The position numbers and the translations under genes were made by a program. Shown piece after piece: positions 36,101-47,311 of a DNA stretch of 64,000 nucleotides. Source of the stretch: Larix kaempferi (taxonomy: Eukaryota; Streptophyta; Pinopsida; Pinales; Pinaceae); assembly GCA_027924585.1 (NCBI GenBank), contig BSBM01000152.1, forward strand, positions 1 through 64,000, written 5' to 3'. The notes under the pieces were generated by a model. It saw only the letters and a list, made by a program, of their open reading frames with translations. It had not been told where the DNA came from and did no database searches. The stretch's first letter is position 1; each line of letters opens with the position of its first letter.

Positions 36101-37245
36101 TTCTAGTTCCTCTATCCATTGTTAGCTTATTAACACTCTGTGTTGGCATATTTGACTGCGTCCCGAATTTGTTGAAACTACGTTTAGTTGGAAAAGTGTT
36201 GTTTTTCTTTCGGTAAGGAGGTGGTCTAAATCCTCGTCTTCGATTGTCGAAAGAGGAGCTAATATTCTCCTTTTTTTTATGTTCTCAGTTCGGTGCTGGC
36301 TGTGTCCATAGCAGAGTCTAGCCTTGTATAAGGCCACTTCCAATGTCTTTGGCGAATCAAATTCAATTTTATCTCTATAGAAAGTAGGAAGGAACCATAA
36401 GAATTGTTGTACTTTTACCTTCTCATCCTTTACGTAGGGAACATAGTGTAAAAGTTCAAAGAATTTGTTGATCAAAGTATCCATGGTAAGGGAGTTCCAT
36501 TGTAGTTTGTGGAATTCCTTTATTTTCTTATCGAAAAATATTTATGTCATGTATTTCTCTTGAGACAATTTTCTAAAGGTTATCCACCCAAATCTTGTCG
36601 TACATAGTTTCTTGGTGTGTCATAAATATTCCCACCATCGGGAAGCTTTTCCATTCAGATTGTAGATAGCCAAGAGAGCCTTCATTCAGTTGGAATACTT
36701 ATGTACCTAATAGTATTTGTCCATCCCTAAAATCCATTCTTCAACTTTCTCTCCTGAATCTAAGTCTCCTTCGAAAGTTGGAGCCTTGATCTTCCTGAAC
36801 TCTCCCTACAAACTGTCATATCTCTTTTGTTTCTTCTTATGAGGGGATGATAAATAAGAATCGAAAGAATCCCCATATTCATGGCCTAAGGTATTGGATG
36901 AGTCTGAATGTTTTGGAAACTCCTCATTTTCGTAAATTCTGGACTATTGGTTTTCCTTTCATGGTGTTGTTTACCCATAGATCTATTTGTTATATGTGTT
37001 GTCTGTCTATCGTTTCTATTTTTGGTTAAGGTTTGCAGTACTGCTTTGTTCACCTCATGTTGTTCTCGTCCGTTTAAGTTATCATCTTTGAAACTTCGAA
37101 ACTCTGCTTGCGAGCTCTTTACTGTTTTCAATAGTTTAGAATATTTGAATGTCTCGAGAATATCATTTAGTTCTACTATCAATTCCTCTTCCCGGGGTGG
37201 TGAATTCAAGTTCCCATGCTGACTGTCATCTCTTTCAGCATTCAT
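36101..37245 (-). pseudogene. Gypsy F gag
   Basis: The ATG at 37243-37245 opens MNAERDDSQHGNLNSPPREE with a Lys/Glu-rich coiled N-terminus, parallel to gypsy G's gag. The core between about 36490 and 36840 is decayed. The frame 36122-36484 carries LINKFFELLHYVPYVKDEKV and DSPKTLEVALYKARLCYGHS, matching G. About 130 bp separate the start from the primer site. The plus-strand frames here are shadows. Confidence 0.75.
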
Positions 37246-37370
37246 GATGCTTGTCTATTCTGAAACAAAATTATATTCAATCTGCAGACAAACAAGATTT
37301 ATTAGTTTTACTCATTCGTGAATTTACAGCGGTTTAAGTAGTTTAAGCTCATAGGCCTCGAGTATTTGAA

Positions 37371-37387
37371 TAGGGGCTCTGATACCA
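37371..37387 (-). other. Primer binding site of gypsy F
   Basis: On the minus strand TGGTATCAGAGCCCCTA, a perfect initiator-Met tRNA complement over the usual 12 bases, two bases from the LTR end. Confidence 0.9.
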
Positions 37388-37389
37388 CT

Positions 37390-37719
37390 TGTAATGTCCC
37401 TCAAAAATACAACTTAAAACAAAATTATAAGGGTCTAATCTGTTGTAAAATACACGATTCTGTAAATTAACTTCAACACTGGTTAATTATTAATATTCTT
37501 ACTTGTTTGCGTCTCATATGGATGGTGACTCGGTTATTCTAAATGTATTCTTTTGGATTGTTTCCTTTCACTTGACTTTCGAATGATCGGTATAGGATTA
37601 TTTAGAGTGATAGCCTAAAATAACACCTAACTCACTGTAATAATATTTATTCGTCGTAACTAGATTTGGTCTTGACCTTAAATTATAATGATGATGGAGT
37701 TTTCTTTTATTGTAAGTGT
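37390..37719 (-). repeat. 5' LTR of gypsy F, left piece
   Basis: Begins TGTAATGTCCCTC on the plus strand and aligns with 28650-28974 of the 3' LTR. It ends at agtgt (37715-37719), the target duplication of copia C, and the LTR resumes at 56130. Confidence 0.9.
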
Positions 37720-38361
37720 TGTTGATGTATTTGTATCTTCGGAAGATATTCACTTGTATATTGCATGTATTACATTTGTACTTTAATGTATCCCCAACGG
37801 AGATGTATTATTGCTTCGATTGGAAGTGTCGTCATTTGTATTTGCAAGTGTCGCAAGTTATATTGTAAGTGTCGTAACTTATATTTGATGGGTTATTAGA
37901 CCACCTTAGAGGGGTCGACCCAGTATGAGTTAAAGGGTTATTAGACCACCCTAGTGGGGTCGTCCCAATGACAAGTGGTAGTGGGTTATTAGACTCTCCT
38001 AAGGGAGGTCATCCCAGTTAGAGTAAAATGCAAGTAAAGGTAAAGTATAAATAGAGAGGAGCACCTCTCTATTTATTCATTCATTCACTCACTCACTTCG
38101 CATTAGTGAGAGAGAGGAGGAGTGCGCACAAGTGGAGGAGGAGAATATTCTAGGAGACTATCTCTTGTTTTGGGATTTCATCTTTGTGATCTTTGTATTG
38201 GTTCTCATTCTATCTCTCAGGAAGTTGCGGGGTTTTTCACCTTCTTCGTTTTCCCCAGTGAAATGTTTTGTGTCTCTTGTCTCTTGTGTTTGATATACTA
38301 TACATGTTGTTCTCTCAGTTAAGATCCTAGATCATATTGAATTAAATGATGAAAACTAACA
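37720..38361 (+). repeat. 5' LTR of copia C
   Basis: Starts TGTTGATGTATTTG and ends GAAAACTAACA, against the primer site. It includes GGGTTATTAGACCACC-type repeats (three copies between 37890 and 38000) and a TATA box inside a perfect hairpin at 38047-38076. Copia D's LTR shares the TGTTGATGTAT start, the GGGTTATTAGACCACC phrase and the hairpin position, so the families are related. Confidence 0.9.
38046..38076 (+). promoter_or_regulatory. TATA box embedded in a 13-bp perfect hairpin (copia C)
   Basis: TATAAATAG begins at 38046. ATAAATAGAGAGG (38047-38059) and CCTCTCTATTTAT (38064-38076) are exact inverted copies around the loop AGCA. In the 3' LTR (around 55816-55850) the stem carries two mismatches. 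Confidence 0.75.
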
Positions 38362-38381
38362 TGGTATCATAGCTAGCCTGA
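38362..38381 (+). other. Primer binding site of copia C
   Basis: TGGTATCATAGCTAGCCTGA directly after the LTR; an iMet site with one change relative to copia D's TGGTATCAGAGCTAATCTGA. Confidence 0.8.
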
Positions 38382-39547
38382 AGGAAGGCATTGTATGGCA
38401 TTTACGACACTTGTTGCACTTGCGACAAATTGGAAGCTAGGGCTTGGTATAGTAAAAACTAGTCATCGTGGAACTTTCGCTATAAATCCGTTTTGGCGAA
38501 TGTTCATGATCTAAAAATTTTACAAGCTGAAGATGAAATGTCCATGTACGTTGTATCCAAAGATCAGCCTCAGATTCATTGTACTTTGTGATATATGATT
38601 CATACAAGTTAGGGTTTCTGCCTCTTCCAGAATGCAGACCTAAATAGATGACCTAGGCACAAAGATCATATATCGGGCTAGGAAGCTCCAAAATGGAATT
38701 CTGTAAAAAGTGAAAGTTAGGGCACGGACTACATTTTCACAGGTCCGAGTTTCAGAGGCCGAAGTTGAAACAGTGTCAGGTGGCACTCCGTACAAGTTCG
38801 CTATGCTATTTCATCCCATAAAGAGGTCATGTTGCGACACTTAGCATATCTCTCTCATGGAGAATCCATTGGAGCTCAGATCTATGGGGTTGGTAAGATG
38901 ACAGATCAATCTACCATAGGCCAAAGTTTCAGACCCTGAGGATCCAAAATTTCAGAGATACACCAGAAACAATATGGCATATATTTCTGTCCAAACAGAA
39001 TTGGATTTTGAGCATGTTCATTTTTGGTTTGTCACTGCTGTGGGAAATTAGGGTTTCTACAAAAGTTGGAATTTTGGGAATTTGAGACCACGGCTGGATT
39101 CTCCTCATCAAAATAGAAATTTAGAGACCAAGATCGAAGTTTTTGGTTGGGTATAACAACAGGCTCTATCAAACCCTAGTTCGTGATTTTGACGAGAAGA
39201 CCAGAAAAACCAGAAAACCAGAATTTGACAGAAGCTACAGATCCGAAACTCGCAGGTCAATTTTTAGGGGTCAATTTTTAGAGTTTTCAAAATCTAAGCA
39301 CACCAGCTTTCTCACCTCAGTCATTTGCATCTCCCTGTCCAGACAGAAGTTTGAAATTCCAAGTTTGGATTTTTAGGGTTTCTCTAACAAACCCTAGCCA
39401 GCTCCAGGCCCAGATTCAACAATTCAAGTGGATTGGGTTAATCCTAGAAGAGAATGATTTGGACACCTAAATAAGTGAAGAAGTTCCATTTCCAGAGGGA
39501 GATGAGGCTAAGACCTTACAAAAAAAAACTACAAGCAATCCCGACAG
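38382..39547 (+). pseudogene. Copia C leader and gag start
   Basis: About 1.0 kb of leader resembles that of copia D (shared ATTAGGGTTTC and ACAAAAGTTGGAATT-like phrases). Gag is recognisable only from about 39430: IGLILEENDLDT*ISEEVPF, then EGDEAKTLQKK, aligning with residues 38-70 of D's gag. It stops at 39547, where the sequence changes to non-coding DNA beginning with a GTATGA splice-donor-like motif. Confidence 0.7.
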
Positions 39548-40124
39548 GTATGACTTGAGAAGATACAAGTATGTTTTGAAATTTGTTTAAGTTCATGATA
39601 TATTTGTCTTCATATTATTGAGGTTAGTACAATAATGATTAATTTTAGATTGTCTGATCACCTTAGTAAAAGTATGAATGCATGTGGATAATAGAAGACA
39701 TTCATTTATTAGAGTTATGACACTTATGATTGCACTAATGTACTTGTGGTGTTCTATGAGGGTGATGATGTCTGCTAACATGAAAGGTACATCAATAAAG
39801 ACAAATCCATATGACCATGATGACATGAAGACAAAGACTCATCCATAGTCATTGATCACATAGAAGATCTACTTACAAGGTATGTATAATTTGTTTCTAC
39901 AATGCTTAACTTATGAGATATACAGGATACTAGCACAAGGTTGAAGAGAACAAAGAAGACATTGTTTGGGTATGTTAGACAAGCATGGTAATCTAGGTAT
40001 GTTTCTCTTATATCAAGTTAGAACCCTAATTTGTGTTAGGATATTAGATAAGTATACTTTTATATGATTGATAATGATTATTCATGAAGTTATAAGTTTG
40101 AGTAATCATGGTTTTATGCATATT
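39548..40124 (+). other. Foreign intron-like segment in copia C, left part
   Basis: This DNA replaces gag C-terminus through integrase. It shows CAG/GTATGA at 39547/39548, ACAAG/GTATGT at 39880/39881, a TATACAG acceptor-like end at 39925, and ATCTAG/GTATGT at 39996/39997. A 71-bp candidate exon (39926-39996) would lie between the last two. AT-rich sequence between these sites looks like intron. I cannot identify a host gene. It is interrupted at 40120-40124 by gypsy E and resumes at 44475. Confidence 0.45.
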
Positions 40125-40511
40125 TGTGAAGAACCTGCAATAATTATTTAATGCAAATACATGAGATATCAGAAATAATAGAACTCAGAATCACTTTTAT
40201 ATTGATCACGGGCCACTTCGACTGGGAAACCTCCTTTGAGCAAGCTCAATACAATTAACTTCATGGTGCCTTCAATGAACTCAACACACACTTATATACT
40301 AAGTCTATGCCCAATACTATGGGTCAAAACCATGGGACATATAATACTACGGGACGACTTACAAAGCATATGTGTCCAATACTATGGGTCAATACTATGG
40401 GCTAATATAAACTATGGATCAACAAATACTACGGGACGACTCACAAAGCATATGCGTCTAACAACAATATACTAACATAGTAAAGAGAAGGGTTGACACG
40501 GGTTCCTAACA
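40125..40511 (-). repeat. 3' LTR of gypsy E
   Basis: Minus-strand start TGTTAGGAACCC at 40511, preceded by the polypurine tract AAGGGACAAAGGA (40512-40524, minus strand). It contains a duplicated phrase AATACTACGGGACGACT about 115 bp apart and repeats of CAATACTATGGGTC. Confidence 0.9.
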
Positions 40512-40524
40512 TCCTTTGTCCCTT

Positions 40525-41467
40525 AGAAAAAGCTTTGTCCTCAAAGATTTGGTTGGAGAAATTGCTACAGAATCTGAAGGAGTGGTTTCCCGGTAGCATC
40601 CTCGGGTTGCATTTCGCGCCACTGATGCCTTTGGAGTGTCAGGGAGGATTGATTAGAAGGCTGTACACGAAGAAGAACCCTATCGGCTGTGTGGAAAATG
40701 CGCTCAGAACGGTGCTGATCGACTTGTTGTTTCAAGCGAATTCTGGCCATGTGAAGATTGTCCTCCAGAATGAGAAGAATCTGATCGCGGTTGCGAAGAA
40801 CCGAGTCAATTTCCTGAACTGGGGAGATGCTAAGGGTGTATGGAAGAAGAACTGGCGATGTCTGTCCATAGACTGCTTCATATGGTGTCCTTTGAGATGT
40901 GGTATTGTACCACCAGAGAGCTGCTAGGAAATCCATAGAAATAGTTTGCCAAAGCTGTGTAGGGATGGGCAAGGGTTTGAGCAATCCCTAAAGGAGTGTC
41001 GTTTCACCCTTGTTGACCTGGAAAGTATCACAGTCAGCCACCATATATTGAATTGTCATTTTCAGTCCCTACCAAAAAAAGTTACATTGTTCCCGGTCAT
41101 ACATTTTGAAGAACCCAGAGTGCTCTGCTGATGAAGAGGCATGGAGTTCATAGAAGAGATAGCCATGTTGAACATATTGCAACTAATTTGGAACAAGCAG
41201 AGAAAGAGCTGTAAGAGAAACTGGGTCATCAATTGTGCGAGAAGGAGCATCTACCACCATATTGTCCTAACCCTTCTTGTAAGTGATCGCATAGGGATAA
41301 CCCATTTCAGGTGTGTTGGGTAGGAGACCCAGTGTTCCACAAAATTTTCCAGACTCTGGAGATCAATCTTGATGCAGAAATAATTCCCTAATAGGTATGG
41401 CTGCCACTTCTGTACTGCATGAAAAATAGCCATCAGTTCCTGCTGAGAGGTAGATGCGACTAAATTC
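40525..41467 (-). pseudogene. Gypsy E RNase H and integrase remnants
   Basis: RNase H: QQELMAIFHAVQKWQPYLLG and FCIKIDLQSLENFVEHW (41251-41433 and just upstream), catalytic Glu and Asp positions kept. Integrase: LLKPLPIPTQLWQTISMDFL breaks directly into AALWWYNTTSQRTPYEAVYG in the frame 40565-40984, so the stretch with the catalytic Asp-Asp-Glu is mostly gone. The end reads HQWREMQPEDATGKPLLQ, a chromodomain-like tail whose second Trp is Gly. Stops are present. Confidence 0.75.
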
Positions 41468-42334
41468 TTACCGAAAAAGGTCTCTTGAAGGCGGCAAGCT
41501 CATTGGTTCAGCAAAGACACCTGCATATCTATCCAAGGAAGTAGTGGAGACCGTTGATGGGTGCATCTGAATGGAATGGAGCTGAGCGATGACACCATTT
41601 GAAATATTCTTAAGGACTTTTTCTAGGCGATGTGAACTGATGATGCGGAGAGACCCTGGTTGTAAGCCCATTTATTTGTATTGTGCCCCATTGACTGAAA
41701 ACTGCATCCAAAGTTCCGCAAAATCCCATAAGATGGGGCCAAGTGTGTGTAACCATTGAACACCCAAAACCACATCACATCCGCCTAAGGACAAGGAAAA
41801 CATGTCAGAGCGCAGGTTATAATTTTCCATATAGATACACACATTGTGACACTTCCCCTTGCAAGGTAAGGTGCCCCCATGGGCAACCATGATTTCAAAG
41901 TTGGAGCAAGGATGGACAAAATAATCAGCCTGTTTGGCAATCCGAGGGTCAATGAAGTTATGAGTGCTACCAAAATCAATGAGTATGGTAAAAAGGAGCT
42001 TCTTGAAGTATCCCATGACTCGCATTGTTTGTGGGGTGGTGACGCTGGTTACAGCATGGAGAGAGATCTCGGGTGGGTCGTCCTGAGATGGGGTGTCAAT
42101 AGGAAGGTGTTGAATGTCGACCTGATCATCTACTGTATCTGGAGCTTCTTCATCAAGTTATAAGGCAGACAGAGAATCCACATCCAAGAGATAGAGCTTT
42201 TTTTGAACACATCTATGTCCCCGAGTGAATTTCTCATCACAATTATAAAAAAGCCCTTTTTCTTGGCATGCTTGCATCTCTGTTTCAGACAAATGCTTGA
42301 TAGGAGTTGGTTGAGGAGTTGGCATGATGGGAGG
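41468..42334 (-). pseudogene. Gypsy E zinc knuckle and protease
   Basis: A knuckle near 42225-42270 reads GLFYNCDEKFTRGHRC, with the first Cys replaced by Phe. The protease frame 41672-42025 holds FTILIDFGSTHNFIDPRIAK (active-site DSG changed to DFG) and CDVVLGVQWLHTLGPILWDF. The next frame (41468-41671) ends at FAEPMSLPPSRDLFR, the pre-RT linker, and RNase H begins almost at once. RT is therefore deleted around 41467. Confidence 0.8.
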
Positions 42335-43009
42335 TCATTGGGAACCCATATTTCTGAAGGGAACAAAGGTGGGTTTGGAGCATTGTTGAGCTGCGATCTT
42401 GTCCTCTGCCAACTTAGCCAACCCTAGGACTTCCATCATTATGTTGGGACAGAACATTTTGACCTCTGAGCGGATTTCATCCTTGAGACCATTGATAAAA
42501 CAACTCCTGTAGAATTCATCAGACAATCCTTTTGTGTGATTGGCCAGTTTCTCAAATTCTGTCTAATACTCTCTCACTGTGCCAATTTGGTGAAGTTTAG
42601 TGAGTGCTCCTGTGAAGTCATCAAAAGCACTAGGACCAAATCGTGGCAAAAGGAGTTGGCAAAAATCTGTCCAGTTTGGCTCGGGATGAGCTTTGATGTA
42701 CCAATGGTACCATTGAAGGGCTTCTTGTTCCAACTGAAAGGATGCAAGTGGAACTTTCTGGACATCAAAAGTATTATGCAGACTGAAATATTGTTCTGCT
42801 CGGTATATCCATCCAGTCAGATCAGTACCATTGAAGCGAGGAAAATCAAGCTTCGGCCCACGAAAATTGCTGGAAGAAGAGAACCCGGTGGCTACAAAAG
42901 ATTCTGGCTGTCGGTTATTATTCATGGCTAAATGCTGAAGATGGAGGCTGAGAAATTTTTCATCCAGATCTTGAAGTTTGGTTTGGATGGCTGCAAGTGC
43001 TTCCTCCAT
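42335..43009 (-). pseudogene. Gypsy E gag
   Basis: The likely start is the ATG at 43007-43009 (MEEALAAIQTKLQDLDEKFL), inside a longer open frame. The gag core follows: PKLDFPRFNGTDLTGWIYRA, EQYFSLHNTFDVQKVPLASF, EALQWYHWYIKAHPEPNWTD. One in-frame stop (42563-42565) separates it from FEKLANHTKGLSDEFYRSCF and MEVLGLAKLAEDKI. This is the retrotransposon gag family of chromovirus-like gypsy elements. The upstream region 43010-44062 is leader. Confidence 0.85.
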
Positions 43010-44062
43010 GGTGTTTGCTCCTGCGCGGGTGACAACCACAACCAAGAGTTTTTTTTTTGGAAATGGATAGAAAAACACAAACAAAATCTTATTTAGTAAA
43101 AGAATATTTGGATTTGAGAAAAAACCCGAATGGGTAATTGGGGTATGACTAGGTTTTGGACACTTTCTGATGGACAGGGAAGCAAAAAATGGGGATTTTA
43201 GAAGCGGGGTGAAAGAATGAGAAAATTTGGTAGAGAGGCACAAAGTAGCAGAATTAGGAAAAAAACGCGGTGGCAAAATTTGAAGGCGTTTGGGTGAAAA
43301 TTGAAGGAGTTATGGCAAACCCTAAAAATAGACAAATGTGGGATTTCTGGTCTTGGGAAGTGGAATTTCGGATAGGGTCTTCAAGAATGAAATATGCAGA
43401 ATGGGATTGCAGGGATGTCAGTGAAGTTTCAGGGAAAACAGAGTTGAAACAAGGGAGATATGGCTGAAAAACATAATTTTATAATTTTTTTTTTTTTAGA
43501 AATGGATCGACAATAGCGGTGCAGAAGGGATCTGCAACAAATGGATCTGAAATGGTGCAGAAGGGATCGAAAACAGCTTGATCTGAAATGGAAACTGGAT
43601 CTGGAATGACTTTTAGAATAGATCTGAAACGGCTGGATCTAGAGCGGAAGTGATCGGCAACAGTTCAGCTAAAAATAGATATGGACCCCAGGTATGTGCG
43701 GCTTCTTATCGGTTCAGGGGATTCACTCAGCCACCAATGTTGTCTGACGGCTTGCGTATTGGGGCAGTACCCCTCACTCCACGGCTCAAGTAAAACTGAT
43801 AACCGCTTTGCCACAAACAACAGCTCTTGGTTTACCTCACAAGTGGGAACTAGTCAATCAGGTAGGGGTCGTTGCCCTTTTCAGTGGCAAGTCCTCTCAA
43901 TGGGCCAGCTACTTTGGAGTTCATGTGGTACTCCTCACAATGAGTCTTGGAACTTATTCCCAAGTACTTCCCATAGTTAAGCAGATAGGGGTTATCCCCA
44001 GATCCGAACTTGCAACAGATGCGAAAAAAAAAATTGGCATAAATTCCACCCAACGAGCCCAA

Positions 44063-44080
44063 GAAAGTGCTCTGATACCA
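44063..44080 (-). other. Primer binding site of gypsy E
   Basis: Minus strand TGGTATCAGAGCACTTTC, an initiator-Met tRNA complement, two bases from the LTR end. Confidence 0.85.
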
Positions 44081-44082
44081 AA

Positions 44083-44469
44083 TGTGAATAACCTGCAATA
44101 ATTAATTAATACAAATACACGAGATATCTAAAATAATAGAACTCGAAATCACTTTTATATTGATCACGGGACACTTCGAGGGGGCAACACCATTTGAGCA
44201 AGCTCAATACAATGAACTTCATGGTACCTTCAATGACCTCAACACACACTTATATACTAAGTCTATGCCCAATACTATGGGTCAAAACCATGGGACATAT
44301 AATACTACAAGACGACTTACAAAGCATGTGCGTCCAATACTATGGGTCAGTACTATGGGCTAATATAAACTATGGATCAACAAATACTACGGGACGACTT
44401 ACAAAGCATATGCGTCCAACAACAATCTACTAACATAATAAAGAGAAGGTTTGACACGGGTTCCTAACA
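44083..44469 (-). repeat. 5' LTR of gypsy E
   Basis: TGTGAATAACCTGC to GGGTTCCTAACA on the plus strand; aligns end to end with 40125-40511. Confidence 0.9.
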
Positions 44470-44474
44470 ATATT

Positions 44475-45430
44475 ATGCTTCTTAGTTTGATTAGTGATAT
44501 GACAAACTAGAAGAGTCCCATGGTCATATAAGAATATAAATAAAAGTACTCCTTGAAACCTTGAATACTAACGATTGTGAGAAATTACATGTATATGAAA
44601 ATAGTCATGACCATACATGTTTAAGATTATTTAGAATCATAGTGTTTTGATAGTATTGAGATTATACTAATATGATTATCTTGAGGATGACACAATGATG
44701 ACACTAGTGCACACTTAAGCATGCATAGTGGTTTGGGATGGATATAATTTCAAAGTCAGATAATCCAGGAAGCAAATATCAAGAGGGAGCACACTCCAGT
44801 AGTTCCTGCAAGGAAGCAAAGATCAAGAGGGAGCACACTTCAGTAATTCCTGTAAGGAAGCAAAGATTGAGAGGGAGTCCACCCAACAAGCAAACAAAGA
44901 TAAGTATTTGAATTGTCATTTCTTGTATATATGATTACTTAAATGATGTTCATTCATGTACATACTTATGTTCCTAGATTTAGGATGTTTATTATGCATT
45001 TTATAAAAGTTGCATTAATGAATAAGATATTGCTAATATAGTAATGGGTAAGTGGCCTATGGTACTGTACAACACTCCATTGATACTTATATAGAATGAA
45101 ACCTCTTTGCTGACATGTTGGGAGTAGTGCACACTCTGAACAATGTTCTGGTAGAAATGGAAGGAATCTATAAAGTTACAGGATATGGATAAATGTTGTA
45201 TTGAAGCATTGGCTAAGATAATTGCATGACTGTATGACATATGTCCTTATGCGTAAGATTCTGTCTGAAAACTATGAGATGTTTCTAATCATGCAATTAA
45301 ATTTGACTTGTAGGAAAGATCGTGTACAAATACCTACAAAAGAAGGACAACGACATTTGTTCCAGCGATGAATTTCAAGAAAACTACTTATTGAAGATAT
45401 TGAAGAATCTGAAGTTCCCAATATCAGGGA
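44475..45430 (+). other. Foreign intron-like segment in copia C, right part
   Basis: Continues the segment from 40124. It has three partial 44-bp tandem units (GGAAGCAAAGATCAAGAGGG, starts at 44768, 44812 and 44856), long AT-rich stretches, and an acceptor-like TTGACTTGTAG at 45313 followed by an open 40-codon stretch (GKIVYKYLQKKDNDICSSDE and on) that joins the RT frame through a single stop. Origin unknown. Confidence 0.45.
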
Positions 45431-46943
45431 TGCAGTAATGGAAGGATGCCATGATCAAAGAGTACTAGTCGATCATGAAGAATGATGTCTGGGATGTGAT
45501 CCTGAGACCAAAAGGGAAGTCTGTTGTGACATCCAAGTAGATCTACAAGATCAAGCATGCTGCAGATGGTAGCATAGAGAAATACAAGGCAAGGTTTGTG
45601 GCTTATGGCTTCTTTCAGAAAGAAGGGATAGATTATGAAGAGGGTTTTGCACCTGTATCCAGATACACTTCCATCAGAACGGTACTTGCTTTGGCTGAAG
45701 TAATGAAGTGGAAGATACACCAGATGGATGTCAAGACAACTTTCTTGAACGATGTAGTCGAAGAGGAAGTGTATGTGGAGCATCCACTAGGCTTTGAGAC
45801 ACATGACAGGGATTCATATGTGTGGAAGTTAAAGAAATCCTTGTATGGATTGAAGCAAGCACCCAGGACATGGTACGGCAGGATAGAAAACTTCATGTCC
45901 AGTTTGGGATTTACCAAGAATAAAGCGGATTCCAACCTTTACTACAAGGTCAAGGAAGGAAATCCAGTGATACTCCTACTGTATGTGGATGACTTGTTTG
46001 CGACAGGTGAAGATAGGTTGATTGCCGATACGAAGAGGAAGCTTGCTGCTGAGTTTCAGATGAAGGACTTGGGTATGATGCATTACTTTCTAGGTATGGA
46101 GGTGTCGCAGAGTGCAGATGGAATATTCCTAAGACAATGGAAGTATGCAGTAGAGATCTTGAAATGGTTTAAGATGATGGACTGCAAGGCCATGGCCACA
46201 CCTATGGCATCGAACCTAAAGCTATTGAGTGATGCTTCATCAGAGTCTGTTGATGCCATGATGCATCGCGAGATGATTAGGTCCTTGATGTACCTGATGA
46301 ACACGAGACCAGATATTTTCTTTGTTGTGAACACCTTGAGGCAGTTCCTGATGGATCCTAGACATGTTCACTTGATTGCTGTAAAGATATTCTGGGGTAC
46401 CTAAAGGGTACGGTTGATTATGGGATCAAGTATGATGCAAATAAAAAGTTTAACTTGGGGGGTTATGTTTCTTCAGATTGGGAAGGCAGTGCTGTAGATA
46501 GGAAGAGCACTTCGAGGTGCTGCTTCAGTATGGGATCAAGTGTAATCTCTTGGTTTAGCAGGAAGCAATCCTATGTAACACTGAGTACAGCCAAAGAAGA
46601 GTATGTCGCAGCTTGTTCGGTCAATTGTGAGGAAGTATGAATAAGGAAGCTACTGTCATATTTATTTGATCTCCAGTTGGATGCTACTTGTATATTCTGT
46701 GACAACCAGAGTTGTGTGAAGTTGTCAAAGAACCCAGTGTTCCATGACAAGTCGAAGCATATCGAGATCAAATATCACTATATGGGGGATATGGTGCAGA
46801 GAGGAGCAGTGAAGCTCTTGTATGTTGTGATGGACGAGCAGAGTGCAGATGTGTTGACCAAACCACTAGTTAGAGTGAAGTTCGAGTACTTTAGAGAGAG
46901 GCTTGGTGTTCTTCATATAGAAGATACTTTGAGGAGGAAGTGA
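45431..46943 (+). pseudogene. Copia C reverse transcriptase and RNase H
   Basis: From WKDAMIKEY at 45433 the sequence follows copia D closely. The frame 45598-46404 holds [60 protein letters not shown] and [15 protein letters not shown] (YVDD intact). A frameshift near 46395 is followed by RNase [41 protein letters not shown], then CDNQSCVKLSKNPVFHDKSK and [20 protein letters not shown] to the stop at 46943. Additional stops lie before 45598. Not functional. Confidence 0.85.
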
Positions 46944-47311
46944 TGGGACACATTTGCAGGAGCCATTCCAAGCATGGTAGTAGAAGGTTCCTTCCCATGG
47001 ATGTGGATGTAAGTGTTGTGTGATGAGTGTCAGGACGATGCTATGATGATGATAAGGATGATCATGTGATGATGATATGCATCAGGACGATGCTATGATG
47101 ATGATCAGGATGATCATGTGATGATGATATGCATCAGGACGATGCTATAATGATGATCAGGATGATCATGTGATATGATGATGTGCATCAGGATGATGCA
47201 CTGTATGATGATCAATATGATCATGAGCATCAAGATGATGCTTCGTGCGAGGATGATAAGGTTGATCATTAGTATCAGGGTGATACTTCAATGCCGTGGA
47301 TATGTGACAGG
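46944..47311 (+). repeat. Copia C 3' region with 52-bp GATGATCA minisatellite
   Basis: CAGGACGATG or CAGGATGATG recurs at 47031, 47083, 47135 and 47188, a period of 52-53 bp. Units carry ATGATCAGGATGATCATG, rich in TGATCA palindromes. The array continues in shorter pieces to about 47290, then is cut at 47311 by copia D (target duplication acagg, 47307-47311). Confidence 0.85.

Larger units (their letters stand above)
40125..44469 (-). mobile_element. Gypsy E: defective 4.3-kb gypsy nested in copia C
   Basis: Two 387-bp LTRs (40125-40511 and 44083-44469), TGTGAA...CTAACA on the plus strand, and a perfect target duplication atatt (40120-40124 and 44470-44474). The interior on the minus strand holds primer site, gag, zinc knuckle, protease, RNase H and the C-terminal part of integrase, but RT and the integrase core are deleted. 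About 28 LTR differences by eye (7%). It could only have moved with help from another element. Confidence 0.9.

Noticed and set aside
37371-37387. tRNA gene
   Set aside because: Only the 17-base complement of tRNA-iMet is present; it is a retroelement primer site.
40493-42931. Plus-strand ORFs (for example 40493-40927, 42536-42931) as genes
   Set aside because: They are shadows of the gypsy E gag, protease and integrase frames on the minus strand.
45424-45935. Minus-strand ORFs at 45424-45783, 45633-45935 and the parallel 51048-51514
   Set aside because: Opposite-strand shadows of the conserved copia RT; they occur at the same place in C and D because RT itself is conserved.
47031-47290. 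CRISPR-like or coding interpretation of the GATGATCA array
   Set aside because: Period 52 bp with conserved unit sequence throughout; a minisatellite. The Met/Ile-rich frame at 47175-47522 follows from ATG-rich repeats and enters the LTR.
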